64,000 bases of DNA from Sphaerolaimus hirsutus (Eukaryota > Nematoda > Chromadorea > Monhysterida > Sphaerolaimidae): the NCBI GenBank assembly GCA_964036195.1, contig OZ038460.1, forward strand, positions 15,069,504 to 15,133,503, given 5' to 3'. The notes beneath the pieces are model-generated. The model did no database searches. It had not been told where the DNA came from and saw only the letters and a program-made list of their open reading frames with translations. Positions 36,705 through 49,100 of the stretch are shown here, in pieces. A program made the translations under genes and the position numbers. Within the stretch, counting starts at the first letter, position 1, and each line of letters starts with the position of its first letter.

Positions 36705-36781
36705 TACCGTATTTCCTCGAAATACCCCCTCGAAATAGCCCCGTCTCAAAATAACCCGTGGTAATTCGAGGAAATACGGTA
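36705..36781. repeat. 77-bp TA-flanked CCGTATTTCC foldback
   Basis: TACCGTATTTCCTCGAAATA ... TTCGAGGAAATACGGTA, upstream of SEH1. 37150-37790 holds nothing recognised. Confidence 0.65.
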
Positions 36782-36914
36782 TCTAAACGAAAACAACGAT
36801 TATGGAGGTGAAAATTAGCAAAATGGAGCAAATTTTAGTTATTTTGAGCAAAAATTGGGGAATAATCGCTCAAAGTACAATACGCTACCGGCAACTTGAA
36901 CGTGGGCGAAGTTG

Positions 36915-37149
36915 TCATACGTGAAAAAAATTTTTACGGAAAACGGAAAGGTAAAAATTTTTCACTTTACGGAAAACGGAAAACGGAAAGGTAAAAAATT
37001 TTCACTTTACGGAAAACGGAAAACGGAAAGGTAAAAAAAATTTGGCTGCCGGAAAACGGAAAGGTAAAAAAATTTCAGCTGCCGGGAAACGGAAAACGGA
37101 AAGGTGAAAAAATTTCCTGCGGGAAGGCGGAAACGGAAATTTGACACCC
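36915..37149. repeat. GGAAAAC-array element lacking its left end
   Basis: The right end TTTGACACCCTA is followed by TACGTGAC, and TACGTGA also precedes the array near 36929, so the left terminal repeat seems lost. Same family as 2600-4120. Confidence 0.65.
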
Positions 37150-37793
37150 TATACGTGACCCGATCCAACCGAAATTTGCAAAATTGTACAAAATTGATTT
37201 TTATTCACGTAAAATGGGGAAAATTACTGGATACCGGCGATTTGCGAACCGCCTGGAGCGCCTTTCCACTTTTCATCCGATACACTTTACATTCCCACGA
37301 TTTTGATGCTGTAGTGTCCCAGTTCACTTATGAATTGGCAGTTCTTACGCCAAATATTTGTGACACTTTATTTTCAACCCATGGTACTCATTTGCAACCT
37401 GTAAATATGCCACTTTACTAGCCGGCGCTAGTCAAAAATACATAAATATGTCTGCCAACCTAATCAAGTATATTTTACAAACTGCATTTCAATTGAAGGT
37501 TAAATTCCGAAAGTATTTAAATACATCCCCACACATTTAAATCGCATTTTAAGTTTCTGGTGCAAATGTTTGAGGGTCAAAGCTTGTCTCATACGTTATA
37601 GATGAGTAAATAGACATTTGTCTACATTTTTTGCATAAACTAATTTTTTTCATCCGTGCAATCCACGGGGAGTTACGTCCAGATTTTTCAATCCATCCAA
37701 ATTAGGTAATAAATCAGAAGCTCAGCTCAGACCTAAACCAATTACACCATTGAATAACCCATGTCGGAAATTACCCAATCTACAATTTTCAGA

Positions 37794-38246
37794 TACCGTA
37801 TTTCCTCGAAATACCCCCCCCCTCGAAATACCCCCCCCCCTCGAAATACCCCCCCTCAAAATGGACACTATGAACTTATAACCCCCCCCCCTCGAAATAC
37901 CCCCCCCCCCAAATTTAGTGTATAGAGAACGTAAATGACAAAGGCTGCGGTTTGTCATCCCGGCAATGCAGAACACACCTTAAAAACGATGACTCTGTTA
38001 TGTGAGAACAGTGTTTGTACGTCTACACACTTATAAATGTCTTTAGAGTCTTATAAATGGCTATTTTTGTTGCATTTTTCGACGTCTGCGTACGTTTCAG
38101 ACGACATTTTAGTACTGGGATTTCAAAAAATTTCTGGCGAAATAATAAACCCCCCCTCGAAATACCCCCCCCCCTCGTTTAACCCCCCTCAAAATTCTCA
38201 CTCTGAAACAATAAACCCCCCGGGGGTATTTCGAGGAAATACGGTA
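37794..38246. mobile_element. TA-flanked CCGTATTTCC element, recent copy A
   Basis: TACCGTATTTCCTCG ... CGAGGAAATACGGTA, 453 bp. The interior is nearly identical in inverted orientation to 63006-63444. No transposase. Confidence 0.75.
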
Positions 38247-38662
38247 TATGGATAAATCCATTTTTCAAATATGACTCCAAATCCAAACACATTTAGAAAT
38301 CTCTGGGTGTACTTTTAGTGTGAAAAATCATCTCCAGAGCCACATGGTCGATTACACTGTTTTTTTTCTGTTTGCAGCTATGTGATGAGCAGCTAAATTA
38401 CCGTATTATCTCGAATTAACCTCCCTTGACTTAACCCCCCTCGCAATACCCCTCTAAAACTTTGGTTTTGGCGCCAAGCGCCAAAAGCACCATGGCGCTT
38501 TTCCATTACTACTCAACAGGCTTCCCCTTCAACTTGGTTTATTTCGGTTATTTCGACTTTTCACTTGGTTTATATCCATCGCGATTTTCTGAAATATTTT
38601 CAGTCAAAAAAAGATTGCCTGAAACCGTGCAAAGTTACAACTTCCAAGTCAAGTGTTGCAAC

Positions 38663-39727
38663 CAGGGTTGGCAAAATCTCAGAAAAAAATAAAAATAAAA
38701 TAAAAATAAAATGGAATATTCAAGAATAAAATAAAATAAAATAAAATGGAAAATTTAAGAATAAAAATAAAAATTGTATAAAAATTTGAATTTTTGTAAA
38801 TTTTTTGTAAAATTGTATAAAAATTCGTATTTTTGTAAAATTGTATAAAAATTCATATTTTTTGTAAAATTTTATCTCGTTGCTTGAGTTTCTACCTGTT
38901 TATTCATGGATCTGGGAGCAGTCCCAAGTGTAAAGTGACAAATGTCATGTAAAATGTCATGCAAAGTGTCAATTGTCATGACAAATGTAAGGTAAAGTGT
39001 AAATTGTCATGACATGTAAAAATAGAGTATCAATTGTCAAACAAATTGTGTCCAAATCTTATGTTTTATATCTAAATGTTTTGTTTTGTATCCAAATTAT
39101 GTTCTTGTTGAATCCAAATCTTATGTGAACATTTGGATACAAAAACATAAGATTTGGATACAAAACATACTATGGATACAAAAACACAAGATTTGGATAC
39201 ACAATTTACACTTTGCATGACATTTGTCATGACAATTGCCACTTTGCTTGAAATTTGACATGACACTTGACATTTTGCATGACAATTGACACTTTACTTT
39301 ACATTTGTCATGACAATTGACAAATTGCATTACATTTTACAAATGTGCCCAGCACATTCCACTAGTCCTTCTACTGAAAATGCAAACCATTCTTATCAAT
39401 AATTGTAACTTTACACTCGCAGCTAGCTAACAATACATACTGCATGCAACTTTTGAAGAGTAAGGGAAAAAATTTTCCCAGGTTATTCATGTATAGGTCT
39501 AATTATAACATTTATCTGGCCTTGCATGCATTATTCTGATTTTTTGTAAAATTTTTGTACAATTTTTGTAAAATTTTTGTAAAACGTGTCATTTTATTTT
39601 ATTAATAACTTTTGGGAATAAAATAAAATAAAATAAAATGAAACAAGAATAAAATTAAAATAAAATAAAATTTTTATACAATTTTTATACAATTTTACTA
39701 AAATGAATTTTTATAAAACCAACCCTG
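38663..39727. mobile_element. hAT-type element with AAATAAAAT arrays
   Basis: Ends CAGGGTTGGCAAAAT / CCAACCCTG; 8-bp duplication GTTGCAAC at 38655-38662 and 39728-39735. AAATAAAAT repeats fill both arms. A TGTCATG/ATCCAAATCTTATG foldback (about 38908-39362) is inserted in its centre. Confidence 0.85.
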
Positions 39728-39764
39728 GTTGCAACTATTAGTTGCTCACCACATGATTCACAAC

Positions 39765-39860
39765 TAGTGATGTAAAAGCGCCATGGTGCCCTTGGCGTCA
39801 TTCATCTGTGGCTCTATTGGCGCTTGGTGCCACACTCTTGCGCTTTTTACATCACCACTA
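39765..39860. mobile_element. Short hAT-type element with GGCGCC/CCATGG core
   Basis: Ends TAGTGATGTAAAAGCGCC / TTTACATCACCACTA; flanks TTCACAAC and TTCACAGC (7 of 8). Related short copies at about 14802-15012, 38460-38500 and 57808-57882. Confidence 0.7.
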
Positions 39861-41069
39861 TTCACAGCACTTTGCTTTGTTAAAACTATGCAAAAAGGAA
39901 CTAGCGCCGTGCTTGTGAGCAACGATTATTTTCGTCAGAAACTGCACCTGAGCCAATTCAACATGTCGTTGTGTGATAAGTGAGTCTGTAAGTCACCAGA
40001 TTAGTGATGGGTTTACTTATCACTTTTCATTTTACTTATCGATCGTCAAAGTCGCTTCCCTCCTGCCTGGCTGTTACTCAGGTCAATTTCATGCCCCCAC
40101 TTGGTAATTGTGCACTTTTTCAATACTTGGTTTGTGTTCGTATTTTATTAATTTATTTAATTAGGTAGATAGGTAAATCACCTACCAAAATGCATTTGAA
40201 TACCTAATTATAAAATTTACTGATGATTTTACCAAATCGTCAGTCAGGCATTGTTGTTAAAACGTATTTACGTTTACTTGATAAATACGTATACTCGCGT
40301 ACTGCGTAAATACATTTACGTTTCCTCCCGACAAAAGTACCGGTACTCACATACTCGCGTACTTTTTGAAAGTATGTGAGTACAGAAAACGTATTTTAAG
40401 GGGACAGAAGATGTCATTTTGCCAGACAGAAAGTGACAAACATTGGACATTTTCCGAAGAAATACTCATCAGGAGAGACAAACACATCTTTTATTTATTT
40501 TAGAGTACCTAAAACTTGAAACAAACACCAATTTTTACGTTATTTTTGTCAGAAAAATACTCACTTTTACATTTTCCCTGGATAAAATACTCATTTTTAC
40601 GTTTTCTCTGGAAAAAAGTATTTTACTCACCTTTTACGCAGTGTAAAAGTAAAATAAAATACTTTACGTTTTCTGTACTTAGGTGTGAGTAAAATAAAAA
40701 TCACTTTACGTTTACGTTTACTTTCAAAAAAGTTCAGTACATTTAACAACTCTGCAGTCAAGAATTTCTTGGTACATCGCAACGAAAACGCACCACGTTT
40801 TTCCATGCCCCCAAAATATTTACGTAAAATTTCCCACTATCAAACAACCCACAATGCTCCCAATTGCCTCACCGAACCCTCTAAAACAGAACAGAACACA
40901 TGCACACACATTAGCAGGTGCACATGAACGTGACCCCCGGAGGCGGCTGGCGGCGGCTCCAAACGTACAACGAACGCACGTGTGTGAGATAAATTGCAAA
41001 TGAGATATGGAGGCTGTGCGCTACCATTGCAGTGCACTGCAATGCAGTGAAATGTACATGTATTTACGT

Positions 41070-41271
41070 GGGTATAGCCGGCGGACATCACACTTGGTAT
41101 GGAAACCTACCATAACCCATCTGAATAAAGAACCAGAAATTATACAGTTTTTTCATCATAATATTTCGTTTTTACTATGGAATAATTAATTACGAAATTT
41201 ATCACAATATTTTATTCATTAAATTATGGTAGGTTTTCATACTAGGTGTGCTATCCGCCGAATATACGTGA
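41070..41271. repeat. 200-bp foldback CCGGCGGACATCAC, copy 1
   Basis: GGTATGGAAACCTACCATAA pairs with TTATGGTAGGTTTTCATAC; a second copy lies inverted at 48035-48245 and shares ATTTCGTAATTAATTATTCC. 41272-41764 holds nothing recognised. Confidence 0.7.
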
Positions 41272-41772
41272 ATATAAATACCTAGGTATGTGAGGGACAC
41301 TAAAATACAGGAGCACCGCCACTTTCGTTTTCCAAGGTTTCATGGTTGACGATGGAAAGTGAAATTCGAATATAGAGTTTTCGACCTTTATCAACTTATA
41401 TGAACGATTTTCTCGAAGTCTGAGATAAAATCGGTTGTTTATCACGAAAGAAATATTAGAAAATAAAATTTCTGAAATGATTTTTTGGAGAAATGTGAGA
41501 AAACCGTTTGTGTGTGGAGATTGAAATAGGAGTCTCTATAAGGAGAATACAGAGGACCCAAACTAACGAGGCAAATACCTAAACGTTCAAAATGCAAAAT
41601 AAGATAGGTAAGGAATGTTTTTGTGCCTCGTATTTTTTCTCGACTTTAACTTGATAATTGAGAACAATCAAAACCATAACGATATGCTCAATCAAAATGA
41701 GCAAAATTTATTCACATTAAATGTAACTTTAAATTTAAACCTTTAAATTTTCCATCGTTCTTCATAGCTGAC

Positions 41773-43826
41773 TAGTGATGGAATGGCGCCATGGCGCTGG
41801 CGCCATTTGAGGGCGCCAAAGGGCGCCGCGCCATGGCGCCATTGGCGCTTGGCGCCCTTTCTCTGTGGCGCCCTTGGCGCCTGGCGCCCACATTCTGAAA
41901 GGCGCCATGGCGCCCTTGGCGCTTGGCGCCCTTTTTCCGTGGCGCCCTTGGCGCCTGGCGCCCTGCTTTTAAAGGGCGCCAAAATGGCGCCAGCAGGGTT
42001 TCAAGGTGAGTGCTGTATAAATAGAAAAAAAGATGAAAAACGCATTCGTGGATGATCTGAATTCGCCAGAAAAATGGACGAAGTGGTGTAAGTGGGTATA
42101 AATCTTTTGTGCAACGGTTCATCAGATGTGTCTGACAGATCAGAAGACGAGAATGATGGAACGTTGAACTTGCAAAATCATAAATCAACGGATTCAAATC
42201 GTTGCAATTCCGTTTTTTTTCCATTTCGAGGAAACATGATTGGAAAAGTCAATTTGCAGTGAATGGATTGTTGCCAAATGACAATATCCATTGTGTTTGA
42301 ATTGTCATGTGAATTTTACTCGAATTTTTTTGTTGCTAGTGTTGTCTTTGTTCATTACACCCTGGAGAACGCAAATTAAGTAGTTAATGCATGTACTAGG
42401 GTCAACGATGGGTAAGTTCTCAAATAAAAAACACTTTCTGTGTTTTGAGTTTTTCAAAAATGAATACCTGTGTTTTGAGTTTTTTTCATGAAAAAAACTT
42501 GAGTTTCTGTGTTTTATTTCAGTGTTTTTTGAAAAAACTCAAGTTTTCCTGTAAAAACTCAAGTTTTTTGGTAAAAACTCAAGTTTTTTGGTAAAAACTC
42601 AAGTTTTTTTGGTAAAAACTCAAGTTTTCTAACAAAAAGTTGCATTTTACAGCATTTTGATGTGAAAACAGGGGTTTTCTTATCATATAAATATAGGTTT
42701 TGCTGATATAGATGTTCCACATATTGAGGATCTGCATATTTGTTCATGTGTCAAAAAGTCCACAAAAATGTCCACTACAGTCCACAAAATCAAAAAATAA
42801 GCATGTCCACACCACAGCATAGCATCAACAAAATGTCAAAAAAACGTTAATTCACACTGTACAATAAAATATGTCAATGGATGTGCACTGTATGTTGTAC
42901 TGTGTGATTTAACTGCAACTTTATTTGAACATGCACATCGCTGAAGCCTTCAACATATCTGAACTACTTACCTGTCCCAAAACACCTCATATTAAATTTC
43001 AACAAAAAATCACGTTCAAGAGAAAATGGGTTCATATGGAGATGCCTAGCGCCCAATATCCTGGGCACTGGCTTAAGGGACCCTCCATCCACACTGTCAG
43101 TGGACACTGGCATGCTAAGTAAATACACCGCCTTGTCTCCAAAACCACACCAAAACTTGACAGCAGCAAAATCTTTTTTTTCATCAAATCATCACATTCT
43201 TTTGCAAAAACCATGTCAGCTCATCAGAAACATGTTTATTGAGAGCCTGATAAACTGACTCATGCAAATACATATAAAAATACTACACACACATACATTA
43301 TGTATGTTCATACTCACATTGTTCAGTTCAAATCATGTGCCTGAAAAAAACTCAAAAAACATTTCCGTATTTTCTGTGTTTCCGTGTTTCCGTGTTCTCT
43401 GAAAAAAAACTCATTTGAGTTTCCGTGTTTTTCAAAATTGCTGAGTTTCCGTGTTTCCGTGTTAAACAAAAACACGGAAACTCACTGAGTTTCCGTATTT
43501 AATATGTGTGTTTTCGCCATCGTTGACTAGGGTGCTGTAGAAACACTTTTAGCACACGCAGGGTGTTGCATGCACTTATTTATCCTGGCGCCCTTGGCGC
43601 CTGGCGCCCTATTTTTCAAATGGCGCCATGGCGCCCTTGGCGCTTGGCGCCCTCTTTCCGTGGCGCCCTTGGCGCCTGGCGCCCGCTTTCCGAATGGCGC
43701 CATGGCGCCCTTGGCGCCTGGCGCCCTTTTTCTGTGGCGCCCTTGGCGCTTGGCGCCCACTTTCTGAATGGCGCCATGGCGCCATTGGCGCCTGGCGCCC
43801 TTTTTTCTGGCGCTTTTCCATCACTA
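41773..43826. mobile_element. hAT-type element with GGCGCC-rich minisatellite arms
   Basis: Ends TAGTGATGGAA / TTCCATCACTA; 8-bp duplication TAGCTGAC at 41765-41772 and 43827-43834. Arms of about 220 bp are arrays of GGCGCCATGGCGCCCTTGGC. The 1.6-kb centre contains a further foldback (about 42400-43530) bounded by TCAACGATGG and made of CTCAAGTTTTTTGGTAAAAA and TTTCCGTGTT units. Confidence 0.85.
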
Positions 43827-44182
43827 TAGCTGACTAAGTGCATGTTCTGATGCTGATATCAAATTTACAGGGCATTTATGTGCATGAAATTCACGTTCTA
43901 AAAAACTTATCCTGTAATGGACCCATATGTTTAAAAGTCCAAACAGTTAAAACATCCTGAAAAAAAATTCAGTCATCCAAAAAGAGCCACCCTGTAATTT
44001 CCATCTGAATGAGTCATGCATTCGAGGGAGAGAGCAGAACACTCATCCGGAGGCTTGAAAGCATGGATCACATCACATTCACATCACTTGACTGTGCCCG
44101 GACAATATTCAGTGCCTCTGGGGGACGATGGGCCTCTTTTGTACCTTTCGGGTGAATGGCAGGAAATCCTGTTGGATGTGTA

Positions 44183-44359
44183 CTAGGGACCAGTCCCAGA
44201 CCCTGTTAAATGCGCTGTAAAATGTCAAATGTCATGCGAAGTATAAAAAGTAATGTAAAATGCCTGGTAAAATGGCAACCGTACGTTTGCCATTTTACCG
44301 GGCATTTTACATGTCATTTGACATTTTACAGCGCATTTTACAGGTTCTGGGAGAAGCAC
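44183..44359 (-). mobile_element. Introner-like element outside any recognised gene
   Basis: Minus strand: CCTG|GTGCTTCTCCCAGAACC ... GGGTCTGGGACTGGTCCCTAG. Arms carry TGTAAAATGTCAAATG units. Confidence 0.68.
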
Positions 44360-46057
44360 CAGGCTATTTGTTGGACATCTGCATTCGGATCTTGGTTTTA
44401 TGACAGCTTAGATCTCGATTCTCAGCATTTCTATGCAAATTTTCAATTGCACATCGCATTTATTCTTATTGGCGCATAAACGGCGCCGGTTCATTTCATT
44501 CTTGTTTTTTTTCTTGTCTCCTCAAAAAGCTCCTACTGTGAGTTAAGCAATTTAAATCTGAATGGGAAAACTAATTCCGCCATTTTCCAAGGACATTCAC
44601 GATCCTATCACATTCGCATGCGAATAACACAGCGCGGGGACAGATGTTATCATGAATTTCAATGTCCATACATTGGTGTGTAATCATCAAAAGAGACAGC
44701 AATTTCAATTACTCTTTAAATCCCAAGTTAAATCGCCCCAATCCAAACTGTTCACAACTATTTTTCTTCATTTTTTGGCCATTTTCCAGCAAAGTCACTT
44801 ATATAGCCACCAGTGGGCCAAGAGGATGCTTCATGGTCATTTTAGCTGCCAGCTGTATGTGCAATGCATGCATGACTCCTCTAGCCATTCCTGGATGCGT
44901 TTAGACAATATTGGGATGATTTGATTTTGAACAGATCTGTCTGAATAATTAGATGAAAAGGGAGTTATATTTTGATAAATAATTAGATGAAAAGTGATTC
45001 TGTAGAGAACGTGGCTTTCAAAAAATTTCTGATAGATTTAATGTGCTGAAAAATATCTTCTATATGAAACGCCATGGAGAATTCATTCAAGGCTAAATGC
45101 CCAAGATTATATAAAAAAATTTATGATAATTATTTGGATGCTTACAGATACAGATAAAAATTGAGAGAACAACATTTTTATAATGCTTTTACAGATATTT
45201 TGTTGACTTAGTAGATTCAAAAGAATTGGATTCCTAATGCTCATAGTAACTTGCGGTTAGGTATTTGAACTTAATATAGTATATTGTAGTGTTTGAAGGA
45301 GTTTCTGTGCAAAAGAACTGTTGTTTACTTGCCATATCGCTTACCACTTATAAATTTTCATTATGTTTCTATCTGAACCAACGCCAATAGACACAGAGTT
45401 GCACCCTTTATCTCACAAAAATCCAACTTCAGCCATAAAATTCTCTCAAATTTCTAATTGAATCGTGCAAAATCGTCCCCAAACTGCCAAACCGCAGCTG
45501 CAACGTGGCCTCATGCATTTGCTCAGCGCAGCGCGTAGCTGTACGGGTTTTGTTTCAGTTCAAAAGCTGGTATCTCATGAAAATGTGCATGTGTTGCGTA
45601 TACTCAGCCGGCCCGCTCGAATGCATTCTCTGAACATTCCAAATTGGGTGTAAGATTACGTTTTGGAGAGGCGCTCCCGTGGGTTGTGATAGTGTTTTTG
45701 TATTTTTCAATTTGTGGAAATGAATGTTCCGCTGGAAATTGTTTTCTGTGTAGAGCATCGATTTTTCTCGTGACTCATCGCTGTTATGTTGTAGTTTGTG
45801 CTTTATTTAGCTTTTGTGGCATCTTGCTTCATCCCGAACGTTCATTACGTTTTTTTAAATCAAGTTTTTCATGACCAATTCGAATTTTGTTCTCTGATTG
45901 TCAAGGCGTGTTCCAAATTTGCGCAGCGTTATTTGGCAGTGTAACAAGATTTCGCAAGTTTCTAAAAAATATAAATTTCCCCGTTTGTTTCATCGTTAGG
46001 CGCTGTGCCAATTTTCCACCATGTTTCACCGATAATTTTCCGTATTTGTTTCAGCTC

Positions 46058-46070
46058 TCATATTTATAAA
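46058..46070 (+). promoter_or_regulatory. Possible TATA box upstream of PLEKHH-like first exon
   Basis: A TATTTATAAAAC stretch lies about 50 bases before the candidate start ATG at 46117. It is only a base-composition match in AT-rich DNA, and depends on 46117 being the true first exon. Confidence 0.2.
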
Positions 46071-46116
46071 ACCAATTACACTACCTGGTCAGCTTAACAA
46101 AAATACCCGAAATAAA

Positions 46117-49100
46117 ATGTCGGCGGGCCCTTCGCGGGCCGAACTTTTGCGAGATGGCCCGCCTGGAAATCAAGTGCGTTTGAACATTTTCGTTTTTTTA
46201 AAGATGGCGTCACAAATTGTCCAAAAGAATGGTGCCGTGCCATGGCATGTATGGTGGCATAAGCTCTGCAGTTTGTATTTATTATTAAATTTAACACGTT
46301 TGGCTCTTGGCGCCGTGTAAAAATCGTGAATGTAGGAGCTATCCAATCGTGACGATTTCTTTGTGTCTGCGCGTGATGTTTTTGTGTGTAAATTGATTGA
46401 CAAAAGGCGTGGCCTCATTTTTTGAATGTTTTTTTTCGCTCGTAAATACGATTCCCCCTCACAGGTTACCGAGAAAACGGACAGAATCAAGCGTTGGGTT
46501 GCGGCTAGGCTGCAGGAGGTGAGCTTTTTTTCGTATTTTGGGCTAAATTTTTTTGATGCGAAACATAACTTTCAGTCCACTTCAGGGCCGTATCCAGGGG
46601 GGGGGGCGGGGGGGGCTGCAGCCCCCCCCCTCCCGGGGCGAGACCTGAAAGTGACCGGAAAATGCGACTTTTTCAACTTCAGCGTAAAAAATTTTGCGCG
46701 CCAGCGCGCATTCTTCACCAGACATAAGGTATTACCATCAGATTTGCTCCATGTGACCGCAAATCATTATAAATACACTGAATGTTGTGCTTTTTGCTGT
46801 TTTGTATGCATATTTACATACTTATACAGCGTTCCATGGCGCTGACGCCAACGCCAATGGCGCCATGGCGTGGCGCCTACTAATGGCGCCAGCGCCATGG
46901 CGTCATTCCGCCACTATGTACCTAAAATTTTAGGGGGGGGGGCTGAGCCCCCCCCTCGCCGGCCTCCGTAAACAAGCAGCCCCCCCCGCTCAAAAATCCT
47001 GGATACGTCCCTGGTCCACTTTGCTATGCCACCGTTTTGACACCAACTGTGTAGGTAGTCAGTAAATTTATTTTGTGTCTATTATTATTGTTAGAGTGAT
47101 TGTGATAGGTTCTTGATATTTTGACGATTATCTATCACTCCAGTAAAAATTTTTCTCTTGTGAAAACTGACACATTTTATCTTAATCTTTGTGATAATTA
47201 TTTTCCCGGAGGGTTATTTCAAGAGTGGCAATACTTATGGTGTGACGCATGACCCCATCTAAATTTTCACCAACATCCATTTATCAAAGATTGAAGATAA
47301 AAGTGTAGGTTCGAATAAATAAGTGTTTCTGACCCACTAACAAATTCCGAAGCTGCTACTCGTGGCATTTTGTAATTTATGCATCATAGATAAAGCACAC
47401 AAATCAGAGTATGGATACATAATGCGTAATGGCAGGGAAGTTAAGATATTTACACACACAATTTGTTGTGCAGAGGGTAAATATTTGTGTACAAGATAAT
47501 ATAGACTGACTTTACCTAATGCTGCTTTTGTTTTATCCAATGTATTTGGCACTTGATTAAATTTGCACCCATTGGCCAGTCTCGCACCCTGTAGAATGTC
47601 ATACAAATTTGTCAACTGTCAGGGAAAATGTTTAACGCCCGGGAATTTTTTTGCGTTCTACTGTTCATTCTATATTTTACTTGACACTTGACAAATTTCG
47701 TCTGTCGCTGTCATTTACATTTGACGCGCGCGGGACTGAAAACTCAATGTTTTCAATTCCGGGACAGACCGAGTACGTTCAGTATTTTCAATGTTAGAAA
47801 CAGTTTAACCCCAACAATTCGCATTTTCTCTGTATATCTCTGTTTAGGTATTATGTCCATCCGCGGGTGAACTTTTCACCGGAAGACATTTATCACTACG
47901 CGTTGTTTCACGCAAATGCTGGCATTTTCATATATTTTTTTGTTGCGAAATAGAACATTCCTGTTTGGCGTTCCTTTCTTTGTGTGTGCGTAAAAAAGCG
48001 TAAAATGTCACAGAGATATATACATATACTCAGCGGACCGCAAAGTATGCGCTGAATCCTACCATGATTTAATGAATAAAATCATGTGATAAATTTCGTA
48101 ATTAATTATTCCATAGTCAAAACGAAATATTTCGATGAAAAACTGTATATTTTTTGGTTCATTATTCAGACGGGTTATGGTAGGTTTCCATACTACGTAA
48201 ATGTGATGTCCGCCGAGTATACCAAAGTCGTATACAGACAACTAGCGCGAAAGAACCAACTATCACAATTATATATGATTTATAGCATTCGCTTTATGTC
48301 CCCAGATTGTATTTTGATTGATGGTATAGTTCAGTTCAGTGCGGCCATTCACAGCGACAAAAAGTATGAAATTTCTCGGTGCCAGATGTTTCTAGCCCTT
48401 GGGCACATTTTTAGCGGGTGTAGTCTACTTTTTTATTAGTTCAAAGATGAGCAGTAAAGCAGGTGTTTTTCCCCGGCGGCATGACGAATGTGTTTAGAAT
48501 AAATGCTTTAAAAATGTTGTTTTGAATTTTTGGTTTTGAGTTTTAAGTTTTATATTTGTTCCTTAAAATGTGGAAATTATTTTCTTGTTTTTTTTTTTGA
48601 TGATTTGAAAAACTGCTGCTATAGAACTTCCTCAAATCCCAACACTACAAATTTTGATTCATCATTCAAAGTACCAATTGACCCTAATGACTCTGTGTCA
48701 TTGCATAGGCACTAAGTCAAATTATTCGCATTCAACGTGCATTTTGCACTGGCAATATGCGCGATGGCAGATGGCCCATGTGCCCCCATTTGCTTTGATA
48801 CACACATTTGTAAAGTGCACAATGATTTGGGTGATGTGATATTTAGTGGTTGCTTTGGTTTGGTTTGGTTTGTGATGACTGCTTCTTTTTGATACACTGA
48901 TTTCGATTTTGGGGGAGAATTTTCACTTGTTCAGTTGTTAAAAGTACCGAGAACTTTTTTCAAAGTATACTTAGGTAAACGAAGTATTATTTTTTACTCG
49001 TCCCCGAGTACAGAAAACGTCAAGTAAAGTTTTTCCCCATGAGTAAACGTGAGCAGGGTTGGTTTTAGTAAAATTCTTTTTACTAAAATTGTATTTATTT

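Larger units (their letters stand above)
43835..46116. other. Stretch without recognised gene
   Basis: Apart from the introner-like element at 44183-44359, no gene or repeat is recognised. Missing 5' exons of the PLEKHH-like gene could lie here, but none could be supported. Confidence 0.4.

Noticed and set aside
37104-37421. 105-codon plus-strand open frame
   Set aside because: Begins inside a GGAAAAC array; no recognised motif, no splice context and no sign of connection to the PLEKHH-like gene.
41783-43837. Many open frames of 60-150 codons in all six frames over the GGCGCC arrays
   Set aside because: They come from a stop-poor minisatellite (Ala/Arg/Pro-rich low complexity) inside a transposon; no splice or homology support.
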